The notes beneath the pieces are model-generated. The model had not been told where the DNA came from. It made no database searches and worked only from the letters and a program-made list of their open reading frames with translations. 35,114 nt of DNA, taken from assembly GCA_022768865.1 (NCBI GenBank), contig JALELH010000025.1, positions 1 to 35,114 on the forward strand, given 5' to 3'. Each line of letters begins with the position of its first letter. Position 1 is the stretch's first letter. Source of the DNA: Spirochaetia bacterium (GTDB lineage Bacteria > Spirochaetota > Spirochaetia > Treponematales > Treponemataceae). Positions 32,771-35,114 of the stretch are shown piece by piece. The position numbers and the translations under genes are program-made.

Positions 32771-32869
32771 AGTCCTCACAAAAAGTGTAATATTCATACA
32801 AAAAGTCATAGGAAAAAGTGTAGATTTCATACACAAAGTCGTAGTATAATTTGTATAAATGAAACGAAT
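32771..32869. repeat. three degenerate 33-bp tandem repeats
   Basis: Units begin AGTC at 32771, 32804 and 32837. The first two share AAAAAGTGTA and TTCATAC blocks exactly 33 bases apart. The third unit is more diverged and includes the -10 and start codon of the ATPase gene. Just before, AACTGCAGTATTTTA and AACTGCACTATTTTA (32720, 32752) form another imperfect pair. Confidence 0.6.
32845..32850 (+). promoter_or_regulatory. -10 of the DUF4143 ATPase gene, leaderless type
   Basis: A perfect TATAAT ends eight bases before the ATG at 32859. No Shine-Dalgarno and no good -35 are visible. Confidence 0.5.
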
Positions 32870-34160
32870 CCTTATAGAACAGCTTAAAGAATGGAAAAAT
32901 TCTCAAAACAGAAAGCCTCTAATCATCAGGGGTGCCCGTCAAGTCGGCAAAACATGGCTCATGAAAGAATTTGGCAGAACCTGCTTTGAAAACTTTGTCT
33001 ACATAAACTTTGACAATAACGAGCGCGTTAAGGCAATTTTTAAAGATTACACTGAACCAAAACGAATAATCACGGCTTTAAACGCAGAAACAGGAACTGC
33101 AATTAAGGCAGACAAAACTCTTATCATTTTTGACGAAATTCAGGAAAACCCGGACGCTTTAACAGCCCTGAAATATTTTTACGAAAATGCTCCGGAATAC
33201 TTTATTGTTGCAGCTGGTTCTTTGCTTGGAATTGCACTGCATCAGGGCACTTCTTTTCCAGTGGGCAAGGTTGATTTTTTAGACTTATACCCCATGAACT
33301 TCAGGGAATTTTTATGTGCCTGCGGCGATGAGAATTATGAAAATGTTCTTGCATCGCAGGATTTTAATCTGATTACGTCGTTCAAAAGTGTTTTTATTGA
33401 AAGGCTAAGGCAATATTTTTACGTTGGCGGAATGCCGGAAGTTGTAAAGTCATTTGCAGAAAATCAGGATTTTACGGAAGTCCGCCGCCTGCAGAAAAAC
33501 TTAATTGAATATTATCAGCAGGATTTTTCCAAACACGCACCGCTTAAAGAAGTGCCGCGTCTGAATATGGTATGGCAGTCTATTCCAGGCCAGCTTGCAA
33601 AGGAAAACAAAAAGTTTGTCTTTGGCGCAATAAAAAAAAGCGCTCGTGCCAGTGAATTTGAAGTTGCAATCCAGTGGCTTTGCGACTGTGGCCTCGTCCA
33701 CAAAGTAAACCGCACAAAAAAAGGCGACATTCCGCTGATTGCATATATGGATTTGGGTGTATTCAAGCTTTACCTGCACGACGTAGGACTTTTGTGTGCC
33801 ATGGGAGACATTGATTCCAAAACGATAATTGACGGTTCAAGGATTTTTGAAGAATTCAAAGGTGCATTAACAGAACAGTTTGTGTTAAATGAATTGATTT
33901 CTGAATGTAATTTAAAGCCCTATTATTATTCTGCGGATAATTCCACTGCCGAAATTGATTTTATAATTCAGCAAAACGGCAAAGTCGTTCCGGTGGAAGT
34001 AAAAGCCGGCGAAAACCTGCAGGCAAAAAGCCTGAAAGTCTATCATCAGAAATACCAGAACCCAGTTTCTGTGCGCACAAGCCTGTCAGACTTCAGGCAG
34101 GATGAATGGCTTACAAACATTCCGCTGTATGCAATTTTACGGATTAAGGATTTTGTTTAG
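32859..34160 (+). CDS. AAA_14/DUF4143 ATPase
   Basis: The 433-residue protein has Walker A GARQVGKT (G25-T32), Walker B LIIFDEIQEN (D92, E93) and sensor segment FIVAAGSLLGIAL. It continues with DLYPMNFREFLCA and a C-terminal DUF4143 domain with a PD-(D/E)XK-like core (STAEIDFIIQQNGKVVPVEVKAG). These proteins are common, often in many copies, in gut anaerobes; their function is not established. The ATG follows TATAAT by eight bases. The 3' end overlaps the stop of the convergent zinc-ribbon gene by 17 bases. Confidence 0.88.
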   Translation: MKRILIEQLKEWKNSQNRKPLIIRGARQVGKTWLMKEFGRTCFENFVYINFDNNERVKAIFKDYTEPKRIITALNAETGTAIKADKTLIIFDEIQENPDALTALKYFYENAPEYFIVAAGSLLGIALHQGTSFPVGKVDFLDLYPMNFREFLCACGDENYENVLASQDFNLITSFKSVFIERLRQYFYVGGMPEVVKSFAENQDFTEVRRLQKNLIEYYQQDFSKHAPLKEVPRLNMVWQSIPGQLAKENKKFVFGAIKKSARASEFEVAIQWLCDCGLVHKVNRTKKGDIPLIAYMDLGVFKLYLHDVGLLCAMGDIDSKTIIDGSRIFEEFKGALTEQFVLNELISECNLKPYYYSADNSTAEIDFIIQQNGKVVPVEVKAGENLQAKSLKVYHQKYQNPVSVRTSLSDFRQDEWLTNIPLYAILRIKDFV

Positions 34161-34446
34161 GAAGGATTGGGTCATTATTTGTGATGTCATTGTAAACAGT
34201 TGTATTATTCGTTGTATTGTTCGTTACAGAAGAATTTACATCACCTGCAATTACGTTTTTGCTGCCCATAGATAATCCAGAAGATGTTCCTTCCCCGCCA
34301 AACTTATAACGGCAGATTCCACAGAATTTCACACTAAGTGGATAATCCTTATTACAATTAGGGCAATGATTCTTTAAAGCAGTACAACATTCAGTATAAA
34401 AATTCATTCCCTCATCATTTTCAGTACCACATTCAGGACACTTCAT
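34144..34446 (-). CDS. double zinc-ribbon protein, probably shortened at the C-terminus
   Basis: The 100-residue protein begins with a zinc ribbon (MKCPECGTENDEG; the next pair is degenerate, YTECCTAL), then a second one (NHCPNCNKDYP and VKFCGICRYKFGG). After residue 65 comes GSKNVIAGDVNSSV and a Thr/Asn-rich tail. Similar ribbon proteins usually continue into a longer domain after this GDKN-type segment. Here the frame stops inside the 3' end of the convergent ATPase gene, so the C-terminus was probably lost. The start is firm: AAGGAG six bases upstream. Zinc binding is inferred from cysteine spacing; function is unknown. Confidence 0.7.
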   Translation of the reverse strand: MKCPECGTENDEGMNFYTECCTALKNHCPNCNKDYPLSVKFCGICRYKFGGEGTSSGLSMGSKNVIAGDVNSSVTNNTTNNTTVYNDITNNDPILPKQNP

Positions 34447-34508
34447 ATTTTACTCCTTAAAAATTATTGTTTATGATACAAATTATAAGAGTATATTATT
34501 TCTAACGC

Positions 34509-34570
34509 TTGGGAATTTTTCCCAAGATTTTGGGAATTTATAAGCAAATATCTTACTGTTTTTGGGAATT
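34509..34570. promoter_or_regulatory. three TTGGGAATT sites and a palindrome
   Basis: TTGGGAATT occurs at 34509-34517, 34530-34538 and 34562-34570, spaced 21 and 32 bases (two and three helical turns). The first overlaps a perfect 8-bp palindrome, CTTGGGAA/TTCCCAAG (34508-34526). The sites lie between the zinc-ribbon promoter region (minus) and the second ATPase gene (plus). They look like an operator cluster. Confidence 0.5.
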
Positions 34571-34641
34571 GGTTATAAAATTGTTGAAATTAAAAAACAA
34601 GTGGGACTCCATAAATAACCTTAATCGCAATTTAGTGCAAG

Positions 34642-34670
34642 TTGCAGAAAATGGCGATTAGATATACAAT
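34642..34670 (+). promoter_or_regulatory. promoter of the broken ATPase gene
   Basis: TTGCAG (34642-34647), exactly 17 bases and TACAAT (34665-34670) precede the ATG at 34700, with GGAG six bases before it. Confidence 0.5.
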
Positions 34671-34699
34671 TAAGTTATCAGCCCTCATCGGAGTATCTT

Positions 34700-35114
34700 A
34701 TGCAAAAATTAATAAACCGAGACGTATATCTTAAAAAACTTATAAACCGCATGCACAATGGCGAAGTAAAAATCATTACAGGCTCCAGACGTTGCGGAAA
34801 ATCCTGGCTTTAAAAAAAAGTTTTTAAGAATTATCTTGAGGCTAACGGAGTTTCAGAAAGCAATATTATTATAGTTTCCCTTGATATTGAAGACGAAGAA
34901 AACGATGGTGATTTAAATCAAAAAGACAACCTAAAAAAATATTTATATGAAAGAATAAAAGATGACCAAGAGCAATATTATGTTTTCTTGGATGAGATTC
35001 AGGAAGTTGAAGGCTTTGAAAAACTTGTAAATGGACTTGCTGCCAAGGATAACGTTGATGTTTACATTACTGGCAGCAATTCAAAATTCCTTTCACAAGA
35101 TATAAAAACTATTT
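34700..35114 (+). pseudogene. AAA_14-type ATPase with in-frame TAA, runs off the window
   Basis: The ATG at 34700 (GGAG six bases upstream) opens 37 codons including Walker A (TGSRRCGKSWL). A TAA stands at 34811-34813. The same frame then stays open for 100 codons to the window end and carries Walker B (YYVFLDEIQEVEGFEKL) and the sensor segment VDVYITGSNSKFLS, exactly as expected for the family. TAA for TTA (Leu) at one base would restore the gene. The family resembles the AAA_14 ATPase at 32859 but the sequence is clearly different. I read it as recently inactivated, or as a base error in the assembly. Confidence 0.75.

Noticed and set aside
32679..32906. Minus-strand frame with repeated YDF-type residues
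   Set aside because: The pattern comes from 33-bp DNA repeats over the divergent promoter region and runs into the ATPase coding sequence.
1069..34813. TAA reassigned to a sense codon
   Set aside because: Only two genes show an in-frame TAA, both accessory, while TAA ends many housekeeping genes here in the normal way.
29388..35114. A new anti-phage defence system formed by the ATPases, kinase and zinc-ribbon protein
   Set aside because: The families are common in gut anaerobes, the genes do not form one operon, and several are broken; nothing in the sequence supports a joint defence role.

Overview
The window looks like chromosomal DNA of a host-associated Treponema-like spirochaete. This rests on gene content and low-to-moderate GC. 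The content includes a divergent LysA-like decarboxylase, an AddAB-type helicase/nuclease pair, citramalate synthase with LeuB, PepF, a hybrid kinase, a GerMN protein, and several AAA ATPases with C-terminal nuclease-like domains. The genus is an inference from family resemblance; no rRNA or tRNA gene is present to confirm it.

Layout. Bases 1-1210 hold an Rpn-type PD-(D/E)XK protein with an in-frame stop near its 3' end. Bases 1208-3420 (minus) hold a GH16 lipoprotein and a LysA-like decarboxylase. Bases 3530-10144 (plus) hold addB-addA. Bases 10274-13851 hold a c-di-GMP phosphodiesterase convergent with a hybrid histidine kinase. Bases 13938-16886 (minus) hold leuB and cimA, with a divergent HAD phosphatase at 16926. 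Bases 17776-20836 hold a class I methyltransferase and, divergent from it, oligoendopeptidase F. Bases 20889-21131 are a dense array of hairpin repeats, followed by a coupled HD-phosphohydrolase / AraC-type regulator pair. Bases 22915-29353 (minus) hold GerMN, PAP2, an SpoU methyltransferase, a gene relic, a secreted protein of unknown function, and proS. Bases 29388-35114 are an accessory stretch: a frameshifted ECF S-component-like membrane protein, a DUF234-type ATPase, an orphan sensor kinase, a DUF4143-type ATPase, a shortened zinc-ribbon protein, and a second ATPase broken by a stop codon.

Functional links. AddA and AddB would act together on double-strand break ends. CimA and LeuB fit isoleucine synthesis through citramalate as well as leucine synthesis. 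The EAL protein and hybrid kinase are signalling proteins. Most other genes are single-gene units.

The most striking signal is regulatory. At eight genes a good -10 hexamer ends only 6-7 bases before the most plausible ATG, and at a ninth it ends 8 bases before. None of these has a Shine-Dalgarno sequence, and most have a -35 at 17 bases. A second class of genes has ordinary AGGAG-type leaders. This suggests that leaderless transcripts are routine in this organism. Other points to check are a hybrid kinase with no standard start codon, an A9 frameshift in the membrane protein, two in-frame TAA codons, terminators that abut start codons, the hairpin array before the HD/AraC pair, and two copies of a palindromic element around the PAP2 gene.
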